Shown in pieces: positions 16,890 through 26,905 of a stretch of DNA of 64,000 bases (position 1 is its first letter; each line of letters begins with the position of its first letter). The notes below the pieces were generated by a model, which saw nothing but the letters and a program-made list of their open reading frames with translations, was not told where the DNA came from and did no database searches. This DNA comes from Massilia eurypsychrophila (GTDB lineage Bacteria; Pseudomonadota; Gammaproteobacteria; Burkholderiales; Burkholderiaceae_D), in the NCBI RefSeq assembly GCF_002760655.1, contig NZ_PDOC01000001.1:62001-126000 (forward strand). Direction: 5' to 3'. Both the position numbers and the translations under genes were made by a program.

Positions 16890-19736
16890 ATGGAACAGAT
16901 CCGCATCCGCGGCGCCCGTACGCACAATCTCAAGAACATCAATCTCGACCTGCCTCGCAACAAGCTGACCGTCATTACCGGCCTGTCCGGCTCCGGTAAA
17001 TCATCGCTCGCGTTCGATACCTTGTATGCCGAAGGCCAGCGCCGCTATGTCGAATCGCTGTCGGCCTACGCGCGCCAGTTTTTGCAGCTGATGGAAAAGC
17101 CCGACGTCGACCTGATCGAAGGCCTGTCGCCGGCGATCTCGATCGAGCAGAAGGCGACGTCGCACAACCCGCGTTCAACCGTCGGTACCGTCACGGAAAT
17201 CCACGACTACCTGCGCCTGCTGTACGCGCGCGTCGGCACGCCCTACTGCCCCGATCACGCCGAGCATCCGCTGGCCGCGCAGACCGTGTCGCAGATGGTG
17301 GACGCCGTGCTGGCGATGGAAGAAGGCACCAAGCTGATGATCCTCGCGCCCGTGGTGGCCAACCGCAAGGGCGAGCACGCCGACCTGTTCGCGTCGATGC
17401 AGGCGCAGGGCTTCGTGCGCTTCCGCATCCAGAGCGGCACCCACGCGGCGAAGATCTACGAGATCGACGACATGCCGACCTTGAAGAAGACCGAGAAGCA
17501 CACGATCGACGTGGTGATCGACCGCGTCAAGGTCAACGCCGAGATCAAGCAGCGCCTGGCCGAAAGCTTCGAGACGGCGCTGCGCCTGGCCGATGGCCGC
17601 GCCGTCGCGCTCGAAATGGACAGCACGCAGGAGCACGTCTTTTCGAACAAGTTTGCCTGCAACGTCTGCGGCTACTCGCTGCAGGAGCTCGAGCCGCGCC
17701 TGTTCTCGTTTAATAACCCGATGGGCGCATGCCCGGAGTGCGATGGCCTCGGCCACATCGAGTTCTTCGACCCGAAGCGCATCGTCGCCTTCCCCAACCT
17801 GTCGCTCGCTTCGGGCGCCATCAAGGGCTGGGACAGGCGCAACCAGTTCTACTTCCAGATGCTGTCGAACCTGGCCGCGTTCTACGAGTTCGACATCGAC
17901 ATGCCGTTCGAGCAGCTGCCGGAAGCGGCGCAGAAGGCGGTGCTGACCGGCTCCGGCAAGACCACCATCCCGTTCACCTACGTGAACGAGCGTGGCCGCA
18001 CCGTGATCCGCGACCACACCTTCGAAGGCGTGGTGACCAACCTGCAGCGGCGCTACCGCGAGACCGATTCGATGGCGGTGAAAGAGGAGCTGGCGAAGTT
18101 CATCAACGAGAAGCAGTGCCCGTCGTGCGACGGCGCGCGCCTGCGCGTGGAAGCACGCTACGTCAAGCTCGGCGCCGGCAAGCAGCAGCGCGCGATCTAC
18201 GAGGTGGCCAACAAGCCGCTGCGCGACTGCCTGGCCTACTTCGAAAAGCTCACCCTGAAGGGCGCGAAGAAGGACATCGCCGACCGCGTCATCAAGGAGA
18301 TCATCTCGCGCCTGAAGTTCTTGAATAACGTCGGCCTCGATTATTTGTCGCTCGACCGCAGCGCTGACACCTTGTCGGGCGGCGAGGCGCAGCGCATCCG
18401 GCTGGCGTCGCAGATCGGCTCGGGCCTGACGGGGGTGATGTACGTGCTCGACGAGCCGTCGATCGGCCTGCACCAGCGCGACAACGACCGCCTGATCGAA
18501 ACGCTCAAGCACCTGCGCGACATCGGCAACACGGTGCTGGTGGTCGAGCATGACGAGGACGCGATCCGCACCGCCGACTACATCGTCGACATGGGCCCGG
18601 GCGCCGGCGCGCATGGCGGCGAGGTGATCGCCGAAGGCACCTTGGCGCAGATCCTGAAGAACAAGAAGTCGCTGACGGCGAAGTACCTGAACGGCACCTT
18701 GAAGATCGCGGTGCCGAAGAAGCGCCACGTCGCCAATCCGGACAAGCAGCTGGTGATCACCGGCGCCACCGGCAACAACCTGAAGAAGGTGTCGCTGAAC
18801 CTGCCGGTCGGCCTGATGACGTGCGTGACCGGCGTGTCCGGTTCGGGCAAGTCGTCGCTGGTGAACGACACGCTGTACCCGGCCCTGTCGCGCCACCTGT
18901 ACGGATCGCAGACGGAGCCGGCGGCGCACGATTCGATCAGCGGGCTGGAACACTTCGACAAGGTGATCTCGGTCGACCAGGCGCCGATCGGGCGCACGCC
19001 GCGCTCGAACCCGGCGACGTACACCGGCTTGTTCACGCCGATCCGCGATCTGTTTTCCACCGTGCCGACGGCGAAGGAGCGCGGTTACAGCGCCGGGCGC
19101 TTCTCGTTCAACGTCAAGGGCGGGCGCTGCGAGGCGTGCCAGGGCGACGGCGTCATCAAGGTCGAGATGCACTTTCTGCCGGACGTGTACGTGCCGTGCG
19201 ACGTCTGCCACGGCAAGCGCTACAACCGCGAGACGCTCGAGGTGCAGTACAAGGGCAAGAACATCACCGAGGTGCTGGGCCTGACGGTGGAGGACGCGCA
19301 CGAGTTCTTCAAGCCGGTGCCGGTCATCGCGCGCAAACTGCAGACGCTGCTCGACGTCGGCCTTGGCTACATCAAGCTGGGCCAGAGCGCGACGACGCTG
19401 TCGGGCGGCGAGGCGCAGCGGGTCAAGCTGTCGCTCGAGCTGTCCAAGCGCGACACCGGGCGCACGCTGTACATCCTCGATGAGCCGACCACCGGCTTGC
19501 ACTTCCAGGACATCGATTTGCTGCTGAAGGTGATACACCGGCTGCGCGACCAGGGCAACACGCTCGTCATCATCGAGCACAACCTGGACGTCATCAAGAC
19601 GGCGGACTGGATTGTGGACCTGGGGCCGGAAGGCGGCGCCGGCGGCGGGCAGATCATCGCCAGCGGCACGCCGGAGGACGTGGCGGTCAATCCGAACAGC
19701 GTGACCGGCAAGTACCTGGGACCGTTGCTGAAATAA
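16890..19736 (+). CDS. uvrA: UvrABC excision nuclease subunit A
   Basis: 948 residues, the normal length. UvrA scans DNA as a dimer, recognises bulky lesions and loads UvrB for nucleotide excision repair. Two ABC ATPase modules are complete: Walker [10 protein letters not shown] (31-39) and GVSGSGKSS (near 646), signature LSGGEAQR in both halves, and Walker B segments [12 protein letters not shown] and [12 protein letters not shown]. Zinc modules are visible as CNVC...CPEC and CEAC...CDVC. The ATG at 16890 ([16 protein letters not shown]) is the conserved start; an upstream TTG frame is not used. A LexA box upstream and a terminator downstream are listed separately. Confidence 0.98.
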   Translation: MEQIRIRGARTHNLKNINLDLPRNKLTVITGLSGSGKSSLAFDTLYAEGQRRYVESLSAYARQFLQLMEKPDVDLIEGLSPAISIEQKATSHNPRSTVGTVTEIHDYLRLLYARVGTPYCPDHAEHPLAAQTVSQMVDAVLAMEEGTKLMILAPVVANRKGEHADLFASMQAQGFVRFRIQSGTHAAKIYEIDDMPTLKKTEKHTIDVVIDRVKVNAEIKQRLAESFETALRLADGRAVALEMDSTQEHVFSNKFACNVCGYSLQELEPRLFSFNNPMGACPECDGLGHIEFFDPKRIVAFPNLSLASGAIKGWDRRNQFYFQMLSNLAAFYEFDIDMPFEQLPEAAQKAVLTGSGKTTIPFTYVNERGRTVIRDHTFEGVVTNLQRRYRETDSMAVKEELAKFINEKQCPSCDGARLRVEARYVKLGAGKQQRAIYEVANKPLRDCLAYFEKLTLKGAKKDIADRVIKEIISRLKFLNNVGLDYLSLDRSADTLSGGEAQRIRLASQIGSGLTGVMYVLDEPSIGLHQRDNDRLIETLKHLRDIGNTVLVVEHDEDAIRTADYIVDMGPGAGAHGGEVIAEGTLAQILKNKKSLTAKYLNGTLKIAVPKKRHVANPDKQLVITGATGNNLKKVSLNLPVGLMTCVTGVSGSGKSSLVNDTLYPALSRHLYGSQTEPAAHDSISGLEHFDKVISVDQAPIGRTPRSNPATYTGLFTPIRDLFSTVPTAKERGYSAGRFSFNVKGGRCEACQGDGVIKVEMHFLPDVYVPCDVCHGKRYNRETLEVQYKGKNITEVLGLTVEDAHEFFKPVPVIARKLQTLLDVGLGYIKLGQSATTLSGGEAQRVKLSLELSKRDTGRTLYILDEPTTGLHFQDIDLLLKVIHRLRDQGNTLVIIEHNLDVIKTADWIVDLGPEGGAGGGQIIASGTPEDVAVNPNSVTGKYLGPLLK

Positions 19737-19740
19737 GTAA

Positions 19741-19765
19741 AAGGGGGCGAAAGCCCCCTTTTTTA
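19741..19765 (+). terminator. Intrinsic terminator of uvrA
   Basis: Stem AAGGGGGC (19741-19748), GAAA tetraloop, GCCCCCTT (19753-19760), then a T-run, directly after the uvrA stop. Confidence 0.92.
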
Positions 19766-19768
19766 CGT

Positions 19769-19784
19769 CCGGGTCTGACCCCGG
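19769..19784. repeat. GGGTC(A/T)GACCC hairpin repeat, copy 1
   Basis: CCGGGTCTGACCCCGG, nearly palindromic, between the converging uvrA and pckG genes. Core at 19771-19781. First of eight copies in the window. Confidence 0.8.
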
Positions 19785-19797
19785 TTTGGTCGCACGC

Positions 19798-21654
19798 TTA
19801 GCTAGTCAGCTTCGCTTCCAGCGCCTTGCGAGTGTCGACCAGCTCCTGCGGCAGGTGATACGCCAGCTTCTCGAACAACTCGTCGTGCAGCTTGACTTCT
19901 TCCTTCCAGCCGGCGTGGTCCACCGACGTGATGCGGTCGAACTTCTGCTCGGTGAAATCGAGGCCTTCCCAGTTCAGGTCGGAGAACGCCGGCGTGGTGC
20001 CGAACAGGTTCTCGGCGCCGCCGGCTTTGCCTTCGATGCGGTCCAGCATCCACTTCAGCACGCGCATGTTGTCGCCGAAACCGGGCCAGACGAACTTGCC
20101 GTCGTCGTCGGTGCGGAACCAGTTGACGCAGTAGATCTTCGGCAGGTTGGCCACGTCGAGCTTCTTGCCCATGTCGAGCCAGTGCTGGAAGTAGTCGCTC
20201 ATGTTGTAGCCGATGAAAGGCAGCATTGCGAACGGGTCGCGCCGCACCACGCCGACCTTGGCGGCGGCAGCGGCGGTGGTCTCGGAGCCCATCGTCGCGG
20301 CCATGTAGACGCCTTCGGTCCAGTTGCGCGCTTCGGTCACCAGCGGCACCGTGCTCGAACGGCGGCCGCCGAAGATGAAGGCCGAAATCGGTACGCCGGC
20401 CGGATCGTCCCAGGCCGGATCGAGCACCGGGTTCTGCGTCGCCGCGACGGTAAAGCGCGCGTTCGGATGCGCCGCCTTGGTGCCCGACGCCGGCGTCCAG
20501 TCCTTGCCCTGCCAGTCGATCAGGTGCGCAGGCGCCTGTTTGGTCAGGCCTTCCCACCAGACGTCGCCGTCGTCGGTCAGCGCGACGTTGGTGAAGATGG
20601 TGTTCTCGCGCATCGAGGCCATGCAGTTGTAGTTGGTCTGCTCGTTGGTGCCCGGCGCCACGCCGAAGTAGCCCGCTTCCGGATTGATCGCGTACAGGCG
20701 GCCGTCGGCGCCCGGCTTGATCCAGGCGATGTCGTCGCCGATGGTCGTCACTTTCCAGCCGGTGAAGCTGGCCGGCGGAATCATCATCGCGAAGTTGGTC
20801 TTGCCGCAGGCCGACGGGAAGGCCGCCGCGACGTAGTGCTTCTTGCCTTCGGGCGATTCGACGCCGAGGATCAGCATGTGCTCGGCGAACCAGCCGGTGC
20901 CGCCCTGCTGCGCTTCCTGGTGGCCCATGTTCGACGCGATGCGCAGCGCGAAGCACTTCTTGCCGAGCAGCGCGTTGCCGCCGTAGCCGGAGCCGTACGA
21001 CCAGATCTCGCGCGTTTCCGGGAAGTGGACGATGTACTTGGTGTCGTTGCATGGCCAGGCGACGTCGGCCTGGCCGGCACGCAGCGGCGCGCCGACGGTG
21101 TGCACGGCCGGCACGAACTCGCCGCTGTCGCCGAGCACGTCGTACACGGCGCGGCCCATGCGCGTCATGATGCGCATGTTGACGGCGACGTAAGGCGAAT
21201 CGGACAGTTCGACGCCGATGTGGGCGATCGGCGAACCGAGCGGACCCATCGAGAACGGCACGACGTACATCGTGCGCCCGGCCATGCAGCCGTCGAACAG
21301 GCCGTGCAGCGTGCTGCGCATCGCTTCCGGCGCCATCCAGTTGTTGGTCGGGCCGGCCTGCTCCTTGGTGGCCGAGCAGATGTAGGTGCGGTCTTCGACG
21401 CGGGCGACGTCGGTCGGATCCGAGCAGGCCAGGTAGGAATTCGGACGCTTTTCGGGATTGAGCTTCTTCATGGTGCCGGCGGCAACCATCTCGCCGCACA
21501 GGCGGTCGTACTCTTCCTGCGAGCCATCGCACCAGTAGACGCGGTCGGGCTTGGCGAGAGCCGCGATTTCAGCCACCCAATTGATGAGTTTCTGGTGTTT
21601 GATGTAAGCTGGGACGTTCAGTGCGGACACGCCTCCCATGACGGGCTGATTCAT
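19798..21654 (-). CDS. pckG: Phosphoenolpyruvate carboxykinase (GTP)
   Basis: 618 residues. It converts oxaloacetate and GTP to phosphoenolpyruvate and CO2, the entry to gluconeogenesis, in the cytoplasm. The GTP-type signature [12 protein letters not shown], with the active-site cysteine and the P-loop lysine, is intact, and the usual GTP-PEPCK segments are present ([53 protein letters not shown]). The start at 21654 follows a strong GGAGG site; four more codons upstream are open but less likely. It converges with uvrA. Confidence 0.97.
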   Translation of the reverse strand: MNQPVMGGVSALNVPAYIKHQKLINWVAEIAALAKPDRVYWCDGSQEEYDRLCGEMVAAGTMKKLNPEKRPNSYLACSDPTDVARVEDRTYICSATKEQAGPTNNWMAPEAMRSTLHGLFDGCMAGRTMYVVPFSMGPLGSPIAHIGVELSDSPYVAVNMRIMTRMGRAVYDVLGDSGEFVPAVHTVGAPLRAGQADVAWPCNDTKYIVHFPETREIWSYGSGYGGNALLGKKCFALRIASNMGHQEAQQGGTGWFAEHMLILGVESPEGKKHYVAAAFPSACGKTNFAMMIPPASFTGWKVTTIGDDIAWIKPGADGRLYAINPEAGYFGVAPGTNEQTNYNCMASMRENTIFTNVALTDDGDVWWEGLTKQAPAHLIDWQGKDWTPASGTKAAHPNARFTVAATQNPVLDPAWDDPAGVPISAFIFGGRRSSTVPLVTEARNWTEGVYMAATMGSETTAAAAAKVGVVRRDPFAMLPFIGYNMSDYFQHWLDMGKKLDVANLPKIYCVNWFRTDDDGKFVWPGFGDNMRVLKWMLDRIEGKAGGAENLFGTTPAFSDLNWEGLDFTEQKFDRITSVDHAGWKEEVKLHDELFEKLAYHLPQELVDTRKALEAKLTS

Positions 21655-21985
21655 AAAAACCTCCAAATGCTAATTAAGATTCGGTTGTCGACCGTCGCTC
21701 GCATCAGGCTGCCCGGGGAGAAAACTCCGCGCAGGGCCGGCGTCACGGCGGTCTCGTCGGCAACGTTGAGTCGGTTGCGGGACGGTGTTGCAGAGGAACC
21801 TGGCGGGAACGTTTACCCGCCAAATCCCAAAATATCGGGCCGATTGTACACCCCCAAAACGCTGCTGCAGACGTCGGACGGCCAAAAATGTAGTAATAAT
21901 AGCCGACTAACGTAGTAGGCTACTCCGAGCCTCCGGATTCACTGTTATTTACCTACGAACTTTTATTAGTGATCTGCCAATCAAA
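21655..21985. other. Divergent pckG / hydroxyacid dehydrogenase control region
   Basis: About 330 bp between the divergent starts of pckG and the dehydrogenase gene. It must contain both promoters. I see no gene and no repeat I could name. Confidence 0.4.
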
Positions 21986-22987
21986 ATGAAAATAGCTGTT
22001 CTCGACGATTATCAGGATGCGGTACGCACCCTCGACTGCTTCGAGCTGTTAGACGCGCATGAGGTCAAAGTATTCAGCAGTTCGACCAAAGGACTGGGCC
22101 AGCTGGCCATCCGGCTGGCACCGTACGACGCGCTGGTGCTGATCCGCGAGCGCACTGTATTGTCGCGTGCGCTGCTGGCGAAGCTGCCGAACCTGAAGCT
22201 GATCTCGCAGACCGGCAAGGTGGCCGGCCACATCGACGTCGATGCCGCCACCGAACGCGGCGTGGCGATTGCCGAGGGGGTCGGCTCGCCGGTTGCACCG
22301 GCCGAGTTGACGTGGGCGCTGATCATGGCGGCCAGCCGCAAGATCGTGCCGTACGCGAACAACCTGAAGGACGGGCTGTGGCAGACGGCGTCGATCAACC
22401 CGGCGCTCAACGGCCTGGGCACGGTGCTGCGCGGCCGCACCCTGGCTATCTGGGGCTACGGCAAGATCGGCCGGATGGTGGCGGGCTACGGCAAGGCATT
22501 CGGCATGAGCGTGCTGGTGTGGGGCGGCGAGGCGAGCCGGACAGCGGCGGTAGCGGACGGCTTCCAGGCGGCGGCGTCACAGGAGGAATTCTTCGAGCGT
22601 GCCGATGTGATGAGCGTGCATTTGCGGCTGGCCGACGCCACCCGCGGCATCGTCACGGCGCAGGACCTGGCGCGCATGAAGCGCAGCGCGTTGTTCGTCA
22701 ACACGAGCCGGGCCGAGCTGGTGGCCGAGGGCGCGCTGGAGGCGGCGCTCAAGCAAGGCCGTCCCGGCACGGCGGCGCTGGATGTGTTTACCAGCGAGCC
22801 GCTGGCGGCCGATGCGCCGCTGCTGCGCATGCCGACGGTGCTGGCCACGCCGCACCTCGGGTATGTCGAGCGCGACAGCTATGAAATCTATTTTGAGGCG
22901 GCGTTTCGCAACATCGTCAATTTCGCCGAAGGCAAGCCGAGCGGGATTTTGAATCGCGAGGCACTGGGCAGATCAGCAGCGGTCTGA
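21986..22987 (+). CDS. D-2-hydroxyacid dehydrogenase family protein
   Basis: 333 residues of the NAD(P)-dependent D-isomer-specific 2-hydroxyacid dehydrogenase family. The nucleotide-binding motif is WGYGKIGRMVAGYGKAFG (about 150-168). Catalytic positions typical of the family follow: Arg in NTSRAEL, and an acidic residue and His around TSEPLAADAPLLRMPTVLATPHLG. Members oxidise or reduce 2-hydroxy/2-keto acids such as glycerate, lactate or phosphoglycerate; the substrate cannot be told here. It stands alone, divergent from pckG, and its 3' end is followed by a 17-bp inverted repeat that may act as terminator. Confidence 0.92.
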   Translation: MKIAVLDDYQDAVRTLDCFELLDAHEVKVFSSSTKGLGQLAIRLAPYDALVLIRERTVLSRALLAKLPNLKLISQTGKVAGHIDVDAATERGVAIAEGVGSPVAPAELTWALIMAASRKIVPYANNLKDGLWQTASINPALNGLGTVLRGRTLAIWGYGKIGRMVAGYGKAFGMSVLVWGGEASRTAAVADGFQAAASQEEFFERADVMSVHLRLADATRGIVTAQDLARMKRSALFVNTSRAELVAEGALEAALKQGRPGTAALDVFTSEPLAADAPLLRMPTVLATPHLGYVERDSYEIYFEAAFRNIVNFAEGKPSGILNREALGRSAAV

Positions 22988-23010
22988 CTCGTTTTTGGGT
23001 TAGCGGAACA

Positions 23011-23053
23011 GCAGGGGTCTGACCCGATTTTCCTTTTCGGGTCAGACCCCTGC
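23011..23053. repeat. GGGTC(A/T)GACCC hairpin repeats, copies 2 and 3, as a perfect 17-bp inverted repeat
   Basis: The left arm 23011-23027 (GCAGGGGTCTGACCCGA) is perfectly repeated in inverse at 23037-23053, with a pyrimidine-rich 9-base loop. Each arm contains one copy of the core. It lies between two convergent genes and could act as a terminator for either. Confidence 0.88.
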
Positions 23054-23055
23054 GG

Positions 23056-23835
23056 TTACGGTTTCTCGGTGAGACGGCGGGTCAGCTGCAGCGGCTCGCC
23101 GGTGATGTTGATCGGCGGCGCCGGCAGCACGTGGGCGCGCGTCCACAGCCCGGCCCAGCCTGGCGGCCAGCTCAGCTGCGGGCCGGAATACGGCGGCAAG
23201 CTTGCGCGCACCGCGATCACCGGCACCGGCGGGGTTTCGCGCAGCCGGTCGGCGGTGGCACGTTCCATATCCAGGCTATACATGTAGCCAGGCAGCAGCG
23301 CTTTGCAGACACCTTGGAACCAGGCAGTGTGATCCTCGTCGCGGCCCAGCGCTTGCGCCAGTCCTTGTGGATCGAAGCGCGCCAGTGCAGTGATCAGCTC
23401 GTCGGTGGTGGCGCCGGGCGAATCGCCCCAGCCCATCACCGGATTGACGTTGTAGTCGGCGCCGGAGCCGTACCAGCCTTCGCGCCATGGCCGCTGCATC
23501 CAGTCGCGCTGGCCGGTGAACAGGTGCCAGCGCCAGTGCAGCCCGGACGGTTTCGGCCAGGAATACAGGTACAGCTTTTCGTAGCCGGCCTGGTGCAGGG
23601 CGCGCACCATCGCCATCAGGCGCGCGTGCGGCATGCGGTCGGGCGGCGCGCGGCGAAACAGGATTGCTTCGCCGTCGGCGTGCTGGACGTCGTCGGTCGA
23701 CAGGTTCAGGTCGAGCGTGCGCGCTTCGCTGCCGAAGCGGGCGCTGATCCAGCCGGTCAACAAATTGACGTGCGTGATCACGCCGTAGCCGCGGTGGCGG
23801 TGAAAGATAACGGTTCCTGGGGCAAGCGTTTTCAT
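23056..23835 (-). CDS. Hypothetical protein, N-terminal beta-barrel-like segment
   Basis: 259 residues, not recognised. Residues 5-45 (PGTVIFHRHRGYGVITHVNLLTGWISARFG) look like a small beta-barrel of the CarD/KOW kind, which in other proteins contacts RNA polymerase or nucleic acid. The remainder is rich in Trp, Pro and Arg (WPKPSGLHWRWHLFTG, WMQRPWREGWYGSG) and has no signal peptide or membrane span. The gene is divergent from the asparaginase-like gene. The role of the barrel-like segment is a guess. Confidence 0.75.
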   Translation of the reverse strand: MKTLAPGTVIFHRHRGYGVITHVNLLTGWISARFGSEARTLDLNLSTDDVQHADGEAILFRRAPPDRMPHARLMAMVRALHQAGYEKLYLYSWPKPSGLHWRWHLFTGQRDWMQRPWREGWYGSGADYNVNPVMGWGDSPGATTDELITALARFDPQGLAQALGRDEDHTAWFQGVCKALLPGYMYSLDMERATADRLRETPPVPVIAVRASLPPYSGPQLSWPPGWAGLWTRAHVLPAPPINITGEPLQLTRRLTEKP

Positions 23836-23987
23836 CGAGTCGTCGTGCGAAAAAAGGCCAAGTGTACTGAAGCGCTGAGGAAGATTCTAGCGTAGTCACA
23901 AGCAGATACAACCCCTTTGCGTGTTTGCCCGGCGAGTGTGGTACGCGCTATCATGGCGCACTCTTCCTTAACGAACCCGCACACACC

Positions 23988-24473
23988 ATGAGCTTGCGCA
24001 TCATCGCCACCGGCGGCACCTTCGACAAACATTACGACGAACTGACGGGCACGCTTGGCTTTGCCGACAGCCACCTGCCGGCGGCGCTGGCGCGCACGCG
24101 CATGACGATTCCCGTGGCGCTCGAACAATTGCCGCTGCTCGATTCGCTCGACATGCACGACGCCGACCGCCAGCGCGTGCTGGCGTCGTGCCGCGCGGCG
24201 AGCGAGAGCGCGATCGTCATCATCCACGGCACCGACACGATGCGCGAGACGGCGGCCGTGCTGGGCGCCGCTGCGCTGGGCAAGACAATCGTGCTAACGG
24301 GCGCCATGATCCCCTACGAGATCGCCAATTCCGACGCATTGTTCAATATGGGTTTTGCGGCCGGCGTGGCGCAGACCTTGGCGGCCGGCGTGTACGTGGC
24401 GATGAACGGCCAGGTCTTCGCGTGGGACAACGTCACAAAAAACCGCGCCGCTGGCGTATTCCAGCCGCTATAA
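23988..24473 (+). CDS. Asparaginase N-domain protein, half-length
   Basis: 161 residues. It aligns with the N-terminal domain of L-asparaginases: MSLRIIATGGTFDKHYD contains the nucleophile threonine motif TGGT, and IHGTDTMRETA contains the second catalytic Thr-Asp pair. Full asparaginases have about 330 residues with a second domain that completes the active site; here the protein ends after the first domain, shortly behind NGQVFAWDNVTKN. Short stand-alone forms are known in proteobacteria, so this may be complete and not truncated. Whether it hydrolyses asparagine is uncertain. Confidence 0.82.
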   Translation: MSLRIIATGGTFDKHYDELTGTLGFADSHLPAALARTRMTIPVALEQLPLLDSLDMHDADRQRVLASCRAASESAIVIIHGTDTMRETAAVLGAAALGKTIVLTGAMIPYEIANSDALFNMGFAAGVAQTLAAGVYVAMNGQVFAWDNVTKNRAAGVFQPL

Positions 24474-24477
24474 AAAT

Positions 24478-24690
24478 CGGGGTCAGACCCGTTTTTTGTT
24501 CAGGCGATGGCTCGCTTTTCGCCATAAAAACCGGGTCTGACCCGGATTTTTTTCGCGTGCCAGAATGCGCACCGCGCTGGGCGCACGCGTGTTTTGGGAG
24601 GCCGAAAAAGAATCGGGGTCAGACCCGGTTTTTATTCGGCGCTGACCCCGGTTTTAGACTTAAAAAACGGGTCTGACCCCAATTTTTTTT
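24478..24690. repeat. Cluster of GGGTC(A/T)GACCC hairpins, copies 4-7 plus a half copy
   Basis: Core copies at 24480-24490, 24533-24543, 24616-24626 and 24669-24679, with a degenerate half copy near 24641-24651. Most copies are flanked by a run of A on the left and a run of T on the right, for example AAAAACCGGG-TCTGA-CCCGGATTTTT, so each can fold into a compact hairpin with a TCTGA or TCAGA loop and U-tail in both directions. The cluster fills the space between the convergent asparaginase-like and rdgC genes. Confidence 0.88.
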
Positions 24691-24698
24691 GGTGCGTT

Positions 24699-25595
24699 TT
24701 AGGCTTTGGCTTCGCCGCCGAGGGCTTCGACGATGTCGGCCATCATCTTCGACAGCTCGCCCGTCATTAGCATCATGTCGTTGTCGAAACGCTCTTCGTC
24801 GTTGCGCGTCGAGGTGTCGCTTTCCTTGATGACGTCGAGCGGCTTGATGCCCTTGATGGCAAGCGACTCGGTCAGCACAAAGGAAATCTTGTCGTTCCAC
24901 GTCATCGCCAGGCGCGTGCATTGCTTGCCGGCCGCGATGTGGCGGCGGATGTCGTCCACTTCCAGCGCGTGCTTGACGTAACGGACCGCCGCCTTGCTCT
25001 CGCCCGTGGCGCGCAGCTCGGTGTCCTGGTCGACCGTGAAGCCGACCGGCGCTTCGTCAGTCTCGAGCCAAGCTGTCATCACTGCCACCGGCGAACGCTG
25101 TACGCGCAGGCTTTCGAGCGGCAACTTGTCGACTGCCTTCAGCAGCAGCTTGATCACTTCGTCGGCCTTGGCCGGGCTCGCCGCGTCGACCACCAGCCAG
25201 CCGTTGACCGGATCGATCCAGGTGAACACGTTGCTGCGAATGCTGAACGCGCGCGGCAGCAATTCGTCGGCGACGCGCTCCTTCAGTTCTTTCATTGCCT
25301 TCTTGCCCGGCGCGAAGCCTTGCGCTTCTTCCAGCTCGGCCGCCTTGGCCTTGGCAACCTGGTTGATCACGGAACCTGGCAGCAGTTTCTTTTCGGTGCC
25401 GAGCAGAATGAGCATCTGCTTGTTGACGACATGGACCAGACCGCCATTCGGGCGCGGCGTATCCCAGCCCTGGCGCAGCAGTTCGTTGCTGGTGGCGGGA
25501 ACAAAACTTTGTGGCGCGAGGGCCGTTTCCAGTTGCTCAGGGGTGTAGTTCCACGGTGCCGGCAGGCGATAAATCTGAAGATTCTTAAACCACAT
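24699..25595 (-). CDS. rdgC: Recombination-associated protein RdgC
   Basis: 298 residues, usual length. RdgC is a ring-shaped dimer that coats double-stranded DNA and restrains RecA. The conserved start [11 protein letters not shown] and segments such as [17 protein letters not shown] and [18 protein letters not shown] are characteristic. It belongs to the nucleoid-associated repair set and sits next to dinB on the same strand, 89 bp downstream of the dinB stop. Confidence 0.95.
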   Translation of the reverse strand: MWFKNLQIYRLPAPWNYTPEQLETALAPQSFVPATSNELLRQGWDTPRPNGGLVHVVNKQMLILLGTEKKLLPGSVINQVAKAKAAELEEAQGFAPGKKAMKELKERVADELLPRAFSIRSNVFTWIDPVNGWLVVDAASPAKADEVIKLLLKAVDKLPLESLRVQRSPVAVMTAWLETDEAPVGFTVDQDTELRATGESKAAVRYVKHALEVDDIRRHIAAGKQCTRLAMTWNDKISFVLTESLAIKGIKPLDVIKESDTSTRNDEERFDNDMMLMTGELSKMMADIVEALGGEAKA

Positions 25596-25683
25596 AGTTG
25601 ATATCCGTTTGTTTCAGCATGACAGAAGGAACGACATTTTACACGCCGGGGCCAGCCGCCCCGGTCCAAATTTGTGCCTGTGG

Positions 25684-26760
25684 TTAATCAAGCGAGGGGT
25701 TGCCAAACAGGCTCAGTTGCTCGATCGATTCGGCTTCGCCCAGGCGCACGCCGACGCCAAGCAGGCGCACCGGCTGGTTGCCGCGCGCAAATCCGGTCTC
25801 CATCAACTTCTCGAACTGCGCCAGGTTCGGCTCGCGCCCAACACACTCGACAGTGGTCTGGGTGAAGTTGGCGAAGCGCAGTTTGACGAACAGTTTGTTG
25901 ACGTTTTTTTCGGCGCCGGCGCGCTTGATGCGCCCTAACAGGTTGTCGTAAAGCTCGGGCAGCAGCGCCAGGCAGGCGGGCAAGCCAGGCACGTCCGGCG
26001 TATAAGTTTCTTCGCAACTGACCGACTTGCGCTCGCGCGCGTTCGAGACCGGCCGGTTGTCGATGCCGCGGCACAGATCGTGCAGACGCGCGCCGAAGCT
26101 GCCGAAGTGATGCTGCAAGTCGAGCAAGGTCCAGCCGCGCAGGTCGTCGCAAGTCTGCGCGCCCAGCTTGTTCAGCTTGGCCGCAGTCACCTTGCCGACA
26201 CCGTGCAATTTCTTGACCGGCAGCGCGGCGACGAAGGCGTCGACCTCGCCGGGCGTCACCAGCCACAGCCCGTCCGGCTTGTTCCAGTCGCTGGCAATTT
26301 TGGCGACGAACTTGTTGGGCGCCACGCCGGCCGAGGCGGTGATGCCCACCGTGTCGAAGATGCGCTGGCGGATTTCCTGCGCGATCAGGGTGGCGCTGCC
26401 CTTGCAGTGCGGCGAGTCGGACACGTCGAGGTAGGCTTCGTCGAGCGACAGCGGCTCGACCAGGTCGGTGTAGTCGCCGTAGATGGCCAGGATCTGGCGC
26501 GATGCGATGCGGTACTTTTCCATCGCCGGCGGCAGCACCACCAGCTCGGGACACAGTTTGAGCGCCTGCGCCGTCGCCATCGCCGAGTGGACGCCGTAGC
26601 GGCGCGCCTCGTAGTTGGCGGTGGCGACCACGCCGCGCTGATCGGGCCGGCCGCCAACGGCCAGCGGCAGATCGCGCAAGGTCGGGTCGTCGCGCATCTC
26701 CACCGCAGCATAAAAGCAGTCGCAATCGCAGTGGATGATTTTTCGGGACGAGTCGTTCAC
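25684..26760 (-). CDS. dinB: DNA polymerase IV (Y-family)
   Basis: 358 residues. Translesion polymerase that works at the replication fork through the beta clamp. Catalytic acidic residues are in HCDCDCFYAAVE (Asp12) and SLDEAYLD (105-112); the steric-gate region and the helix-hairpin-helix VKKLHGVGKVTAAKL are present, and the C-terminal clamp-binding motif is QLSLF near the end. The ATG at 26760 lies 12 bp downstream of a perfect LexA box, so the gene should be SOS-induced. Confidence 0.97.
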   Translation of the reverse strand: MNDSSRKIIHCDCDCFYAAVEMRDDPTLRDLPLAVGGRPDQRGVVATANYEARRYGVHSAMATAQALKLCPELVVLPPAMEKYRIASRQILAIYGDYTDLVEPLSLDEAYLDVSDSPHCKGSATLIAQEIRQRIFDTVGITASAGVAPNKFVAKIASDWNKPDGLWLVTPGEVDAFVAALPVKKLHGVGKVTAAKLNKLGAQTCDDLRGWTLLDLQHHFGSFGARLHDLCRGIDNRPVSNARERKSVSCEETYTPDVPGLPACLALLPELYDNLLGRIKRAGAEKNVNKLFVKLRFANFTQTTVECVGREPNLAQFEKLMETGFARGNQPVRLLGVGVRLGEAESIEQLSLFGNPSLD

Positions 26761-26772
26761 GCTGGCTCAAAA

Positions 26773-26792
26773 TACTGTAAATGCATACAGTA
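26773..26792. promoter_or_regulatory. LexA (SOS) box of dinB
   Basis: CTGT-N8-ACAG (centre AAATGCAT) with flanking TA on both sides, a full match to the LexA consensus, ending 12 bp before the dinB start codon, where a bound repressor would block transcription. Confidence 0.92.
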
Positions 26793-26853
26793 TTCCCGGA
26801 AACGTGCATTGTTGCAAGCAGCGGGCAGGACGCACCTCTGTGCGAACGAAAAC

Positions 26854-26877
26854 AGGGGCGACGCACGCGTCACCCCT
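26854..26877 (-). terminator. Possible stem-loop after the subtilase gene
   Basis: Stem AGGGGCGACG (26854-26863) pairs with 26868-26877 with one mismatch and a 4-base loop, about 30 bp after the subtilase stop. No T-run, so weak as a terminator. Confidence 0.4.
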
Positions 26878-26905
26878 TCAGGCTTACCCGGTCAGACGGG
26901 CTTGC

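Noticed and set aside
17175-19580. About 800-codon open frame antisense to uvrA
   Set aside because: High-GC antisense shadow; composition is typical of reverse-frame reading of a real gene (rich in Arg, His, Gln, Val, Asp), with no family signature.
19786-21915. Long plus-strand open frame opposite pckG
   Set aside because: Antisense shadow of pckG; no motif, and the stop pattern is a GC-bias effect.
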